This document shows positions 7,440 to 16,188 of a stretch of DNA of 64,000 nucleotides, one piece after another. Source of the DNA: Cryobacterium shii (GTDB taxonomy: Bacteria > Actinomycetota > Actinomycetes > Actinomycetales > Microbacteriaceae); the NCBI RefSeq assembly GCF_004402595.1, contig NZ_SOFY01000077.1, positions 1 to 64,000 on the forward strand. The letters run 5' to 3'. Each line of letters starts with the position of its first letter. Position 1 is the first letter of the stretch. A program made the position numbers and the translations under genes. The notes under the pieces are model-generated. The model ran no database searches and was not told the origin of the DNA. It was given only the letters and a program-made list of their open reading frames with translations.

Positions 7440-8846
7440 TACTACAGTCGCGTTTGTGGGATGTGACCGCGGGCTTTGTAGTGGCATTGCTGGGCGCGGT
7501 GTTGATGTTTTCGTCGCCAGAGGGAGCAGCGGATCACGTGGCAGGGGTCTGATTCCCGGTGCCAGACGATCCGTGTGATGAGGTGCCTGATTTCGGGCAG
7601 TGAGAGCCTTACCAACTGGTCGGAGCCTGGATGTGGGCCCCTTTTTTTGAGCGGATGACGCTGAGGAAGGCGTGGGCGAACATGGAGAGGGTGATGTGCC
7701 GGTACCAGCCGCCATATTGCCGCACCTGGTAGTGGTCGAGCCCGGTTTCGCCTTTGGAGGTTTGGAAGGTTTCCTCGATGGCCCAGCGGGCCCCGGCGAC
7801 CCGGGCCAGCTCGATCAGGGTGACGTTCTCGGGTGTGTGGCAGATGAAGTAGGCCAGGTCGGTGGGGTCGTTCAGAGAGCGACGGGCCAGCAGCCAGTGT
7901 TCCCCTGTCTCGGCGGGGCCGTTGATGCGGATCCTGGCCCAAGAGTAGAGCCGTTCGCCCTTGGTCCCGGTGCCGGCGGTGCGGGTGCGCCAGGCCCTCC
8001 CGTCCAGGGCGGCGAAGAGTTGATCGGCCCGCCCTTCGGCGCCCAATGAACCCGGGGTCGGGGTGATGGCGCGCTGGTTCATGGGCACGGCCATCACGTA
8101 ATGCATGCCGCGGGCCCCCAGCCGGCGGCGCAGCTCGGCGTGTTGGCCGTAGACGGCATCCCCGGTGGTCCATTCGGCCTCGATGCCGGCGTCTAGGGCG
8201 CGCTCAATCATCTCGGCGGCCAGCACGGGCTTGGTGGCCATCACCCGGTCCTCGGGGATTCCCGCCCGCTTGCACCGCTCGGAGTCGTCGATCCAGGCTT
8301 TGGGCAGGTACAGCTCCCGGTCCAGGAAGGTCCGCCCGGCCGGGGACGCGTAGGTGAGGAACACCCCGATCTGGCAGTTTTCCACCCGCCCGGCGGTGCC
8401 CGAATACTGGCGGGCCACCCCGGCCGACGCCGTCCCCTTTTTCAGGAATCCGGTCTCGTCAATCGCCAAAATCCCCTTGGGGTCGCCCAGATGCTTTTTC
8501 ACGTAGCCGAACAAGGCATCGCGCACGGTATCCGGGTCCCAATCCGTGGTCGAGAGCAGCCGCTGTATCCCATCAGGGGTGCCATGGCCGGCCCGCTCGG
8601 ACAAGGTCCAGGAGTTCTTCCGCTCCTCGTCCGAGAGCAGGCCGCGAATGTAACTGACCGCGTTGTTCCGCGGTTCCGAGCGTGCAAACTCGTCCCCAAT
8701 CAACCCGCGGATCTCCTCGAGGCCCTGCGCCCATTCCTGGATCTCTGCCACCCAAATATCATCGCTCACTCGTCATGATTAACAGGATTCGGGGCAAAAG
8801 TCCGATTAAAACGCCGATACAGCCAAAAATAAACGCGACTGTAGTA
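7440..8846 (-). mobile_element. IS701-family insertion sequence, about 1407 bp
   Basis: The ends TACTACAGTCGCGTTT (7440-7455) and AAACGCGACTGTAGTA (8831-8846) are perfect inverted repeats. The flanking target duplication is CTAG: intact at the right (8847-8850) and at the left split by the later IS5 insertion (C at 6492, TA duplicated, G at 7439). CTAG is the target type known for the IS701 family (YTAR, 4 bp). It carries one transposase on the minus strand. The uninterrupted ancestral sequence would read nnrD-CAC-TAG-TCCGCC, so the original nnrD stop was the target. Confidence 0.88.
7442..8769 (-). CDS. IS701-family transposase, with a -1 frameshift site
   Basis: The first frame (8769 down to 7609, GTG start, 386 residues) carries the DDE transposase: AIDETGFLKKG with the first aspartate, WTTGDAVYGQHAELRRRL with the second, and RWAIEETFQTSKGETGLDHYQ with the glutamate. 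After LSVIRSKK it leaves the family sequence. The family C-terminus (SDQLVRLSLPEIRHLI and a basic tail) continues in the -1 frame down to a stop at 7442. The crossover is at A7 (T7 on the plus strand, 7642-7648) with in-frame codons TCA AAA AAA, a textbook A_AAA_AAA slippery sequence. It is either programmed -1 frameshifting or a one-base homopolymer mutation. All catalytic residues precede the shift. Confidence 0.85.
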
Positions 8847-8903
8847 CTAGTCCGCCCGCCTAGTTTCCCCCCGAGTCCACCCCCCGCCCGCGGTTCCCTG
8901 ACG

Positions 8904-8980
8904 AATTCGACGGAGATTTTGCCCGAATCGGCCACAAACAGCCCGCAATCGCCGTTTTACGGGAAGATCTCCGTCGAATT
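8904..8980 (+). repeat. 77-bp intergenic inverted-repeat element, copy 1
   Basis: Starts AATTCGACGGAGATTTTGCC and ends AAGATCTCCGTCGAATT; the flanks are ACG on the left and GGTTCGGCGCC on the right. It lies between the right end of the IS701-type element (hence originally just behind nnrD) and the start of the GT87-like gene. The arms pair into a long hairpin with a variable centre. The same element recurs at 12138, 19114, 37612 (inverted) and 52133. Confidence 0.9.
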
Positions 8981-9032
8981 GGTTCGGCGCCGGACACCGC
9001 GCTCCGGCCTCGGCGGTGTGGGACAGTGGAGG

Positions 9033-10331
9033 GTGCCCGAATCCACCCCAGGACCGACCGCTGCCGCCGCGACGGATGCCACGGCGCACCCCCGCGGCTG
9101 GGTGCGGCCGGCGCTGCTGTGGGCCGGTTTCGCGGCCGTGCACGCCGCGCTGGCCTGGCTCTGCTTCGCGTCGACCGGCTGGCCGCTCGGCGATGTGGAG
9201 CGGTCCTACCTCGGCTGGGCGACCGACGCGGTCACCGGCGGCGGCGTCGTCGGGATCAGCGCCCCGTTCGTCTACCCGATCCTCGCGATCCTGCCGATGC
9301 TCGCCGCCCTCGCCTTTGGCCCCGGGCTGTACTCCCTCACCTGGCTCGGCCTCGTCACACTGCTCGACGCGGTGGCCTTCGCCGTGCTGCTCGGCCCCGG
9401 CCGCGACCCCCGGGCCCGGCTCGCGGCCGCTTGGTGGCTGGGCTTCCTGCTGCTCCTCGGCCCCATTGCCGTGGGGCGGATCGACGCGATCACGGTGCCG
9501 CTGGCCATCCTCGCCGTGCTCGTGCTGCGGTCCCGCCCGGTCTGGGGCACGATGCTGCTGACGCTCGCCGCCTGGATCAAGATCTGGCCGGCCGCCGTGA
9601 TCGCGGCGCTGTTCCTGGTCTCCAGGAAGCGGTGGCCGGTGGCGGCCGCCGCGGCGGGGACCAGTCTGGGCATCGTCGTGATCGCCCTGTTCCTCGGCAG
9701 CGGCCTGAACGTGTTCAGTTTCGTCAGCGAGCAGACGAACCGGGGAATCCAGATCGAGTCGCCCGTCGCCGGGCTCTGGATGTGGCAGGCCGCGCTCAAG
9801 ATCCCGGGCAACTACATCTACTACGACCAGCAGATCCTGACCTACCAGGTGATCGGCACCGGCACCCAGGTCGCGATCGCCGTGATGACCCCGCTGCTGC
9901 TGGCCTGCATCGCGGCGGTGCTGCTGCTGGGCTGGCAGGCCAACGAGGCCGGGGCGTCCTGGCCCCGGCTCTTCCCGCCGCTCGTGCTGGCGCTGGTGCT
10001 GACGCTGATCCTGGTCAACAAGGTCGGCTCGCCGCAGTTCACGGCCTGGCTCGCCGCACCCGTGATCCTGGGGCTCGTGCTGCGCGGGCGCGCCTGGCGG
10101 CTGCCGGCAGTGCTGGCCCTCGCGGTCGCGGCCCTGACCCAACTCGTCTACCCTCACCTGTATGACTGGCTGATCGTGGCCGATCCGCTCCTGGTCCTGG
10201 TGCTCAGCCTGCGCAACCTGCTCGAGGTGATCCTGCTCGGCTGGGCCGTGCGGGAGGTCCACGCGTCCGGGGCTCGGTCCGAGCATCCGGAGCACGATCT
10301 CGTCCCTCCCACCCCGAATCTGAAGGAGTAA
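9033..10331 (+). CDS. GT87-like (DUF2029) polytopic membrane glycosyltransferase
   Basis: About 432 residues with 9-11 hydrophobic segments. It resembles the GT-C fold polyprenyl-phosphomannose-dependent mannosyltransferases (GT87/DUF2029) of actinobacteria, which act on cell-envelope glycans or lipids. Family-like features are [21 protein letters not shown] after the first membrane segment (acidic residues on the outer face), [15 protein letters not shown], and [15 protein letters not shown] near residue 335. The start is uncertain: GTG 9033 directly abuts a GGAGG, GTG 9018 and GTG 9102 are alternatives. It ends three bases before the thiamine-binding protein gene, suggesting co-transcription. 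Acceptor and donor are not known. Confidence 0.72.
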   Translation: MPESTPGPTAAAATDATAHPRGWVRPALLWAGFAAVHAALAWLCFASTGWPLGDVERSYLGWATDAVTGGGVVGISAPFVYPILAILPMLAALAFGPGLYSLTWLGLVTLLDAVAFAVLLGPGRDPRARLAAAWWLGFLLLLGPIAVGRIDAITVPLAILAVLVLRSRPVWGTMLLTLAAWIKIWPAAVIAALFLVSRKRWPVAAAAAGTSLGIVVIALFLGSGLNVFSFVSEQTNRGIQIESPVAGLWMWQAALKIPGNYIYYDQQILTYQVIGTGTQVAIAVMTPLLLACIAAVLLLGWQANEAGASWPRLFPPLVLALVLTLILVNKVGSPQFTAWLAAPVILGLVLRGRAWRLPAVLALAVAALTQLVYPHLYDWLIVADPLLVLVLSLRNLLEVILLGWAVREVHASGARSEHPEHDLVPPTPNLKE

Positions 10332-10333
10332 CC

Positions 10334-10690
10334 ATGCTGGTTGCATTTTCCGTCGCCCCGTCCGGCTCCAGCGACTCCGGCTCCAGCGACGGCGACGGGG
10401 AGGGGTCCGTGCACGACGCGGTCGCCGCGGCCGTGCGCATCGTGCGCGACTCCGGCCTGCCGAACCACACCGACTCCATGTTCACCACGATCGAGGGCGA
10501 CTGGGACGAGGTGTTCGCGGTGATCAAGGCGGCCACCGAGGCCGTCGCCGCGTGGGGGCCGCGGGTGTCCCTGGTGCTCAAGGCGGACATCCGTGGCGGG
10601 CGCACCGGGGAGTTGACCGGCAAGGTCGAGCGCCTCGAGAGGGCCCTGGCGGCCGCCACCCCGCCGCCGGCCGCGACCTCCGCCCCGTAG
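10334..10690 (+). CDS. Thiamine-binding protein (MTH1187/YkoF-like)
   Basis: A 118-residue small cytoplasmic protein of the MTH1187/UPF0045 family. It begins [11 protein letters not shown], then has an acidic Gly/Ser linker and the family core: [48 protein letters not shown]. Family members bind thiamine or related ligands as small ferredoxin-like oligomers. The start follows a GGAG ribosome site in the end of the upstream gene. The Pro/Ala tail (last 15 residues) is low complexity. Its pathway is not evident from the neighbours. Confidence 0.8.
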   Translation: MLVAFSVAPSGSSDSGSSDGDGEGSVHDAVAAAVRIVRDSGLPNHTDSMFTTIEGDWDEVFAVIKAATEAVAAWGPRVSLVLKADIRGGRTGELTGKVERLERALAAATPPPAATSAP

Positions 10691-10744
10691 CGCCGAGCCG
10701 TCGAGGGAGCCCGTCGGGGGTGGCACGCCCCTTAGGCTGGAGGG

Positions 10745-12022
10745 ATGCGCGCACCCACCAACGGGCCGGTGACCTTGTCCCCGACCCGCATCCGTTTCGC
10801 CCTGCTCGCCCTCGCCCTCGGCGGGTTCGGCATCGGCTCGACGGAATTCGTGGCCATGGGCCTGCTGCCGAACCTGGCCAGGGACCTGCTTCCGGCGCTC
10901 TACGGCGCGTCACCGGATGCCGCGAACGCGCAGGCAGGCTGGCTCATCTCCGCCTACGCCCTCGGCGTGGTCGTCGGGGCCCCGACGATCGCCGCCGCGG
11001 CCGCGCGGTGGCCGCGCAAGCAGCTGCTCCTGGGACTGCTGGCCGCCTTCACCCTGAGCACGGTCGCGTCGGCGCTGTTGCCGACCTTCGGACTGGTGCT
11101 GGCGGCGCGGTTCGTCGCCGCGCTCCCGCACGGCGCTTACTTCGGGATCGCTTCGCTCGTCGCCGCGGACCTGATGGGCCCCGGCAAGCGCGCCCGCGGG
11201 GTCGCCCTCGTGCTCAGCGGGCTGACCATCGCGAACATCATCGGCGTTCCCAGCATCACCTGGCTCGGCCAGACCGCCGGCTGGCGGGCGGCCTACCTGG
11301 TCGTGGCGGCTATCTTCGCCGCCACCTTCGTGGCGGTGGCCCTGCTCGTGCCCCTGCAGGCCGGCAATCCCCACGCGACCATGCGGAGCGAGCTGCGGGC
11401 ATTCGGCCGGCTGCAGGTCTGGTTCGCCCTGTCGATCGGAGCGATCGGTTTCGGCGGGCTCTTCGCCGTGTACACCTATGTGGCCCCGCTGGTGATGGAG
11501 GTCACCGGGCTCGGCGCCGGGGCGGTGCCGCTCGTGCTCGTCGTGATCGGCGTGGGCATGACGATCGGCAACCTCGTCGGCGGTGTCTTGGCCGACCGGA
11601 GCGTGCGCCGCACGATGTACGCGTTCTTCGTGCTGATGCTGCTGGCCCTGGCCGGACTCGCGCTGTCGGCCCAGCACCTGCCCGGTCTGCTGCTCGGAGT
11701 GTTCTTCGTGGGAGCCGCGGCGTCCGGGCTCTCGCCGGCGATCCAGACCCGGCTGATGGACGTCTCCCACGACAGCCAGTCGATCGCCGCGGCGCTCAAC
11801 CACTCGGCGCTGAACGTCGGCAACGCCCTGGGCGCGTTCCTCGGCGGCCTCGCCGTCGCAGCCGGGTTCGGCTACGTCGCCCCGGTCTGGATCGGGTTGG
11901 GCCTGAGCGTGATCGGGCTGCTGCTCACCGTGGCCTCGTTCCTGCTGGACCGCACGCGGCGCCGCAACGGCGTGCTGCTGCCGTACGGGACCGAGGCGAT
12001 CGCCGTGGTCCCGGCCCCCTGA
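10745..12022 (+). CDS. MFS transporter (AraJ/PbuE-like drug or nucleoside exporter)
   Basis: A 425-residue protein with about 12 hydrophobic segments. The N-terminal signature RFALLALALGGFGIGSTEFVAMGLLPNLA (quoted as GFGIGSTEFVAMGLLP) is typical of the AraJ/YdhP/PbuE branch of the major facilitator superfamily, which exports sugars, purines or drugs. An A-loop-like ADRSVRR sits between segments 6 and 7, and DVSHDSQSIAAALNHSALNVGNALGAF before segment 11 is another family block. The substrate is undetermined. It is read alone after the thiamine-binding protein and ends in a repeat-rich spacer. Confidence 0.85.
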   Translation: MRAPTNGPVTLSPTRIRFALLALALGGFGIGSTEFVAMGLLPNLARDLLPALYGASPDAANAQAGWLISAYALGVVVGAPTIAAAAARWPRKQLLLGLLAAFTLSTVASALLPTFGLVLAARFVAALPHGAYFGIASLVAADLMGPGKRARGVALVLSGLTIANIIGVPSITWLGQTAGWRAAYLVVAAIFAATFVAVALLVPLQAGNPHATMRSELRAFGRLQVWFALSIGAIGFGGLFAVYTYVAPLVMEVTGLGAGAVPLVLVVIGVGMTIGNLVGGVLADRSVRRTMYAFFVLMLLALAGLALSAQHLPGLLLGVFFVGAAASGLSPAIQTRLMDVSHDSQSIAAALNHSALNVGNALGAFLGGLAVAAGFGYVAPVWIGLGLSVIGLLLTVASFLLDRTRRRNGVLLPYGTEAIAVVPAP

Positions 12023-12028
12023 CCCCCG

Positions 12029-12098
12029 GCCCGCAGACACCCGCAGCCCCGCAAACCCGCAAACCCGCAAACCCGCAGCCCGCAGGTGCAGCCCGCAG
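12029..12098 (+). repeat. Short tandem repeats CCCGCAAA / CCCGCAG
   Basis: Behind the MFS gene, CCCGCAAA occurs three times in tandem (12048-12071), followed directly by CCCGCAG twice (12072-12085) and again after a short gap. This simple-sequence tract lies between the MFS stop and inverted-repeat copy 2. No function is evident. Confidence 0.75.
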
Positions 12099-12137
12099 CC
12101 CCTCGACGGAGCCCGCTTATCGCCCCCGCCCCGATCG

Positions 12138-12214
12138 AATTCGACGGAGATTTTGCCCCAAACGGTGCCAAACAGGCCGAAAGAGCGTTCTTAGAGCAGA
12201 ATCTCCGTCGAATT
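12138..12214 (+). repeat. 77-bp intergenic inverted-repeat element, copy 2
   Basis: Starts AATTCGACGGAGATTTTGCC and ends CAGAATCTCCGTCGAATT, followed by GGTTC. It sits between the convergent ends of the MFS gene and the response-regulator gene. The left arm is identical to that of copy 1; the central 30 bases differ. Position and hairpin suit a bidirectional terminator, but no U-tract is present on either side. Confidence 0.9.
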
Positions 12215-12279
12215 GGTTCAACGGCCGACGGATGCTCGGCCCACGCCTGCCGGGCCGGGCATCGGCGGCAGGGCGGGTG

Positions 12280-12963
12280 TTAGTCGCCCTGGAGCAGGAT
12301 GCCGTCGTGGATTGCCTGCTTGCGCAGCGCCACCTTGGTACCCACGTCGAAGCCCGCGAGGCGGTACTTCTCGCGGATGCGCTTGAGGTAGGACTTGGCG
12401 GTCTCCTCGGAGATGCCGAGCTGGTGCGCGACGGCCTTGACCGGCTCGCCCGCGCCGTAGAGCGCCATCACCCGGCGCTCCTGAGCGCTGAGCCGGGGTG
12501 AGCCGTTGGCTCCGTTGCTCAGCGCTTCGTCCAGTTCGGCCGAGATGAAGGATTCGCCGTCGTACGCGGCCCGGATCGCCTCGACGATCATGGTCGCCTC
12601 CTCGCTCTTCACAAGGTAGCCGAGGGCGCCGGCGGCGAGGGCTTCGCGCACGAGTCCGGCCTCGGAGTAGGTGCTCATCAGAACGGTCTTGACGCCGGCC
12701 GTCTTGAGCGTCGAGATCTTCAGCGACACCGGGATGTTGTCTTTGAGGTCCAGATCGAGGAGCACGACGTCGACCGGGAACTCCGGGTGGGTCAGCAGTT
12801 CGGGCCAGGTGGTGACCGCGGCGACCATGCTGATGTCGTCCGCTGCGCCCCGGATCCATTCCGTGAGTGCGCCCAGCAGCATCCGGTGGTCGTCGACGAG
12901 GGCCAGCCGGATCGGGTTTTCCTTGCTCGGTACCGCACTGGTCATGGTGCTCGTGTTCGTCAC
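12280..12963 (-). CDS. NarL/LuxR-type response regulator
   Basis: A 227-residue two-component regulator. The receiver domain (about 17-140) has the acidic pocket in LALVDDHRML, the phosphoacceptor aspartate in DVVLLDLDLKDN, the switch residue in TVLMSTYSEA and the lysine in GYLVKSEEA. The LuxR-type helix-turn-helix (about 160-222) reads PRLSAQERRVMALYGAGEPV and HQLGISEETAKSYLKRIREK. It is the last gene of a minus-strand cluster with a matching histidine kinase, separated by 38 bases from the kinase-like membrane protein. The YLKRIREKYRLAG end is common in Microbacteriaceae regulators of unknown target. Confidence 0.9.
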   Translation of the reverse strand: MTNTSTMTSAVPSKENPIRLALVDDHRMLLGALTEWIRGAADDISMVAAVTTWPELLTHPEFPVDVVLLDLDLKDNIPVSLKISTLKTAGVKTVLMSTYSEAGLVREALAAGALGYLVKSEEATMIVEAIRAAYDGESFISAELDEALSNGANGSPRLSAQERRVMALYGAGEPVKAVAHQLGISEETAKSYLKRIREKYRLAGFDVGTKVALRKQAIHDGILLQGD

Positions 12964-13001
12964 TTCTGCCTCCTCATGCTGCTACCCCCGATTCACAGAC
13001 A

Positions 13002-14285
13002 CTAAGCATCCGCGGGATTGTCGACACTGCACTCGATCTCCACGCACAGACTTCCGTCTCGGCTGGAATCGACGTGAGGGCCTACCACACGGATAGCTTG
13101 CCACGTCTCCGGGTCTACCCGACGCCGTGGCACACCCTCGGTGGTCAATTCGATCGGAAATCGTAACTTCTGACCCGCGGTGAGGCCGTGAGCGGGCCGG
13201 ATCGGTCCGAGGGAAAGCGACACGGATGCCTCAGACCGGTGCGTATCGCTGATCAGCAGCCAGATCGTGCGGAGCAGGGCGTCGCGCTGTGCCGGGTCGA
13301 GCATCCCGGCCAGGCCGGCCGGGTCGTTCAGGCTCACCGACGGGCCGAGGAACTCGGATTCGGTGATCGCGTGGTGCAGCCAGGTCTCCCGGCGGCCGCG
13401 GATCAGGTGGAGCCGGAGCTGTGTGGCCAGGGAAGCCGCGGTGGTCGATTTCGCCGGGCTGAGCGGCAGCGCCGTGCGCCCCTTCGCGACATCGTCCAGC
13501 AGTGTTTCCGCGTCGAGGTCGATCCGGGCCAGGGCCTCGGAGGCGAGCATGCCCAGGGCGAACTGCGGCTGGGACACGGTGCTCTGCACCAGTACCAGGT
13601 CGAGTTCGCGCTGGGCCATGCGGCGGAACGAGCGCACCACCGCGACGCCCAGCAGCGGCGGCAGGACCGCCAGGGCGATCGTCAGGAACTCCGGGGCGAC
13701 GGTGAACGGGTCGATCTGGGTCTCGGCGAACGCCCCGGTCAGGAGCAGCAGGCCGAGCACGATCGCGGCCGTGACGACGTCCCGGCCACGCCGGACCGTG
13801 ACCAGGGAGATGAGCAGGGTGCCGACGGCGGCGGCCGCCGTGGGGTACACGTTCGGTCCGGTCGCCGCCCCGACCAGGTCGAGGGTCACCACGACGGCGC
13901 CGCTGCCGAGCGCGGTGGCGAAGAGCCAGTCCGGCATCCGCGCCGACAATCGCTGCACCGTGACGAGGACCAGCCCCGTCGTCGCCATCAGCAGGGACCA
14001 GGCGACCAGGCTGGGAGTCGGGGTCTCGTAGGCGAACCACTGGAAGGCGAACCGCCAGAACAGGAACAGGGCGATGAAGCCGCCGCTGAGCGACAACCCG
14101 ATGCCCAGGTGGCGGCCGCCGAGGCCGCTCTGGTTCGCGCGGGTGGTTTTGACCGTGCGCTCGGGGCGTCGGAAACTGCGGCCCCGGTCCTGGCGTTCCT
14201 GGTCCGCGAGCTTGTCGGCGCCCTTCAACCGCGCGGCCGCACGGATGTCCCGGCGCAGCGCATCCACCATGCCCGGTCTGCTCAC
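13002..14285 (-). CDS. Membrane protein with a degenerate kinase-like C-terminus
   Basis: A 427-residue protein encoded between a histidine kinase and a response regulator. An N-terminal basic cytoplasmic stretch (about 1-60) is followed by six to seven hydrophobic segments (60-220). The soluble C-terminal half begins AQRELDLVLVQSTVSQPQ and has a predicted helical stretch DAETLLDDVAKGRTALPLSP, similar in layout to the dimerisation region of NarL-group kinases. No phospho-accepting histidine, N-box or glycine boxes are visible. I read it as an inactive kinase-like partner; this is inference, since I do not recognise a named family. The GTG start overlaps the kinase stop by four bases (GTGA), so the two are [15 protein letters not shown] coupled. 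Confidence 0.7.
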   Translation of the reverse strand: MSRPGMVDALRRDIRAAARLKGADKLADQERQDRGRSFRRPERTVKTTRANQSGLGGRHLGIGLSLSGGFIALFLFWRFAFQWFAYETPTPSLVAWSLLMATTGLVLVTVQRLSARMPDWLFATALGSGAVVVTLDLVGAATGPNVYPTAAAAVGTLLISLVTVRRGRDVVTAAIVLGLLLLTGAFAETQIDPFTVAPEFLTIALAVLPPLLGVAVVRSFRRMAQRELDLVLVQSTVSQPQFALGMLASEALARIDLDAETLLDDVAKGRTALPLSPAKSTTAASLATQLRLHLIRGRRETWLHHAITESEFLGPSVSLNDPAGLAGMLDPAQRDALLRTIWLLISDTHRSEASVSLSLGPIRPAHGLTAGQKLRFPIELTTEGVPRRRVDPETWQAIRVVGPHVDSSRDGSLCVEIECSVDNPADA

Positions 14286-15451
14286 TTGGGAACCTCCAGC
14301 ACGACCGTGGTGCCCGAACCCGGAGAGGAGAACAGCCGGGCGTTGCCGCCCACATCTCGCAACCGGGCCACGACGGATTCGGCGAACCCGAGCCGCTCGG
14401 AGCTGACCCCGCGGATGTCGAAGCCGACCCCGGCATCGGTGACCATGGCGCGAACGGTGGAGTCGTCATCCGTGATCGTCACGTCGGCCCGGGCGACGCC
14501 CGCGTGCCGGCGCACGTTCTCGAGGCACTCGCCCAGGGCGAGGAGGAAGGAATCGAGGACGTCGCTGGGCAGGAGGACCTGACCGCTGCCGTGCCAGTCG
14601 ACGTCGAGCCCCATCCGGCCGAACCGTTGCTTGACGGATTCGAGGGTGCTGCCGAGGGTGGACTCGGTGGCCGGTTCGAGCGTGTAGACCCCGGACCGGC
14701 GGGGAGTGGGCAGGCCGCCGAGGCGCAACTGGCGGAGGAGTCGGGCGTCGTCTGCGGCCTGCAGGCGGAGGGCGGCCGGGCTGACGCCGACGCCGGAATG
14801 GGCGAGGAGGGTGAGGGTGGCGAGCACGGTGTCATGCAGCAGCCGGGCATCCTGTCGGCGCTGCGCTTCGAGCTCGCTGGCGTGCCGTTCCGCCAGGTGG
14901 GCGCGGCCGATGGCGGCGATGCGCTCCATCACGCGGGGAACGCTCTGGGCGACCCACCAGCCGACCAGGGCGACCGAGAACCAGCCGCTGGTGGTCAGGG
15001 CGAGCGGCACGAGCGACCCTTTCGTGCCGCCGGTGGCCGCGAGGACGCCGGCGAGGGTGACGCCGAACGCGGCCAGGAGCCCCACCAGGCGTGCCGAGCT
15101 GACGACGAGGACCAGGGCGACGGAGCTCATCGCGCACGCCGCCACACAGCCGATCACGGTCTCCTCGACCAGGTTCAGCCCGCTCGGGTGCGTCCCGGTC
15201 AGGCCGACCGCCAGGATGATTCCGACGCCCGCCAGCACGATCAGCACCACCCAGCGCATCCGGCCGCTCCGGCCCAGCAGGTACAGGCAGTAGACCATCA
15301 CCAGCAGGAGCGGCAGGCACCAGAACAGGGCCGTCAGGCTCAGCCCGCCGGGCACCAGCATCACCAGGAGAGCCGCGGTTGCCCCGGCGAGGCCGGTCAG
15401 GCGCGCGGCTCTGCGCAGCAGGCGGTCGCGCTCCTTGAAGATTCGTTGCAT
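14282..15451 (-). CDS. Sensor histidine kinase (NarL-group, HisKA_3-like)
   Basis: A 389-residue membrane kinase. Six or so hydrophobic segments (about 20-180) contain no large sensory loop. The dimerisation histidine lies in QDARLLHDTVLATL. The ATPase domain has the N-box ECLENVRRHAG, the G1 box VTDAGVGFD and the G2-like SSPGSGTTVVLEV at the C-terminus. It would phosphorylate the response regulator encoded two genes downstream. The 5' end overlaps the preceding membrane-protein gene by 55 bases, so the true start may lie a little downstream of ATG 15451. A stimulus in or at the membrane is likely, given the lack of a periplasmic domain. Confidence 0.88.
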   Translation of the reverse strand: MQRIFKERDRLLRRAARLTGLAGATAALLVMLVPGGLSLTALFWCLPLLLVMVYCLYLLGRSGRMRWVVLIVLAGVGIILAVGLTGTHPSGLNLVEETVIGCVAACAMSSVALVLVVSSARLVGLLAAFGVTLAGVLAATGGTKGSLVPLALTTSGWFSVALVGWWVAQSVPRVMERIAAIGRAHLAERHASELEAQRRQDARLLHDTVLATLTLLAHSGVGVSPAALRLQAADDARLLRQLRLGGLPTPRRSGVYTLEPATESTLGSTLESVKQRFGRMGLDVDWHGSGQVLLPSDVLDSFLLALGECLENVRRHAGVARADVTITDDDSTVRAMVTDAGVGFDIRGVSSERLGFAESVVARLRDVGGNARLFSSPGSGTTVVLEVPK

Positions 15452-16167
15452 GGCGGCTGGCTTACCCCTCGTTGCACTCTATACAGCACACTAGCGGGCC
15501 GATCCGGCGCGCGGGGCCCCACGGTCGCCGGCCGCCGGGCGCCGAGGAGACGGCCCAGGGCCAGACCGGTGACCAGGGCCATGCTCCCGGCCATCAGGAT
15601 GCCTGCGAAGACCCCGATCAGCAGCGTGAGAACCGGTGGCTGTCCCGGCTGCCACAGCGGAGGCGCGACGAGGAAGAACACCGCCAGGCCCACGCACCAG
15701 GCCGCCGCGCTGGCCGCGATCCAGCGTGCGCTGTGCGGCAGATGGCGGCGCAACTCCAGCCACTGGGCGAGCCCGATCGAGCACAGCAGGAGGCTGCCCG
15801 TTGCGGCCGCCGCCACGATGATCAGCGGCACCGGCCACGCCGTCCAGACGTCGGCGGAGGCGGAGGCCTGCAGCCCGAGAAACCACGAGAAGGCCGCGGC
15901 TGCAGCCGTGCCGCCGATCCAGTTGCTCCTCGACACGGCGGGGATGCGGCTTCGGAGCACCCGCGTCTGCGACCAGCCGAGGACCGCGCCCTCCACCGCC
16001 CCGGCGGCGACCATGCTCGGCAGGGCGGCGGCGGGCAGCGACGCCGTGGCGAGCTGGGCCAGGGCTGGGGCGAGGAAGCCCACGCTCTCACCCAGGCTCA
16101 CCCACACCAGCCAGGAGTGGAGGAAATGCGGGCTCTCCCGGCCGGACCGGGGCTCCGGGTCTGACAC
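15397..16167 (-). CDS. Polytopic membrane protein of unknown function
   Basis: A 256-residue protein with six or seven hydrophobic segments, starting MSDPEPRSGRESPHFLHSW. There is a tryptophan-rich face (WSQTRVLRSRIP, SRSNWIGGTAAAAAFSWFLG) and a basic Ser/Cys-rich tail overlapping the next gene. Similar small membrane proteins with a GWSQTRVLR-type motif occur in actinobacteria without a known role. Its start lies 21 bases after the DUF4389-type gene and its end runs into the kinase gene, so it probably belongs to the same transcript and may feed the two-component system. No catalytic motif is seen. Confidence 0.65.
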   Translation of the reverse strand: MSDPEPRSGRESPHFLHSWLVWVSLGESVGFLAPALAQLATASLPAAALPSMVAAGAVEGAVLGWSQTRVLRSRIPAVSRSNWIGGTAAAAAFSWFLGLQASASADVWTAWPVPLIIVAAAATGSLLLCSIGLAQWLELRRHLPHSARWIAASAAAWCVGLAVFFLVAPPLWQPGQPPVLTLLIGVFAGILMAGSMALVTGLALGRLLGARRPATVGPRAPDRPASVLYRVQRGVSQPPCNESSRSATACCAEPRA

Positions 16168-16188
16168 GGCTCTCTCAGCGATCGTTGG

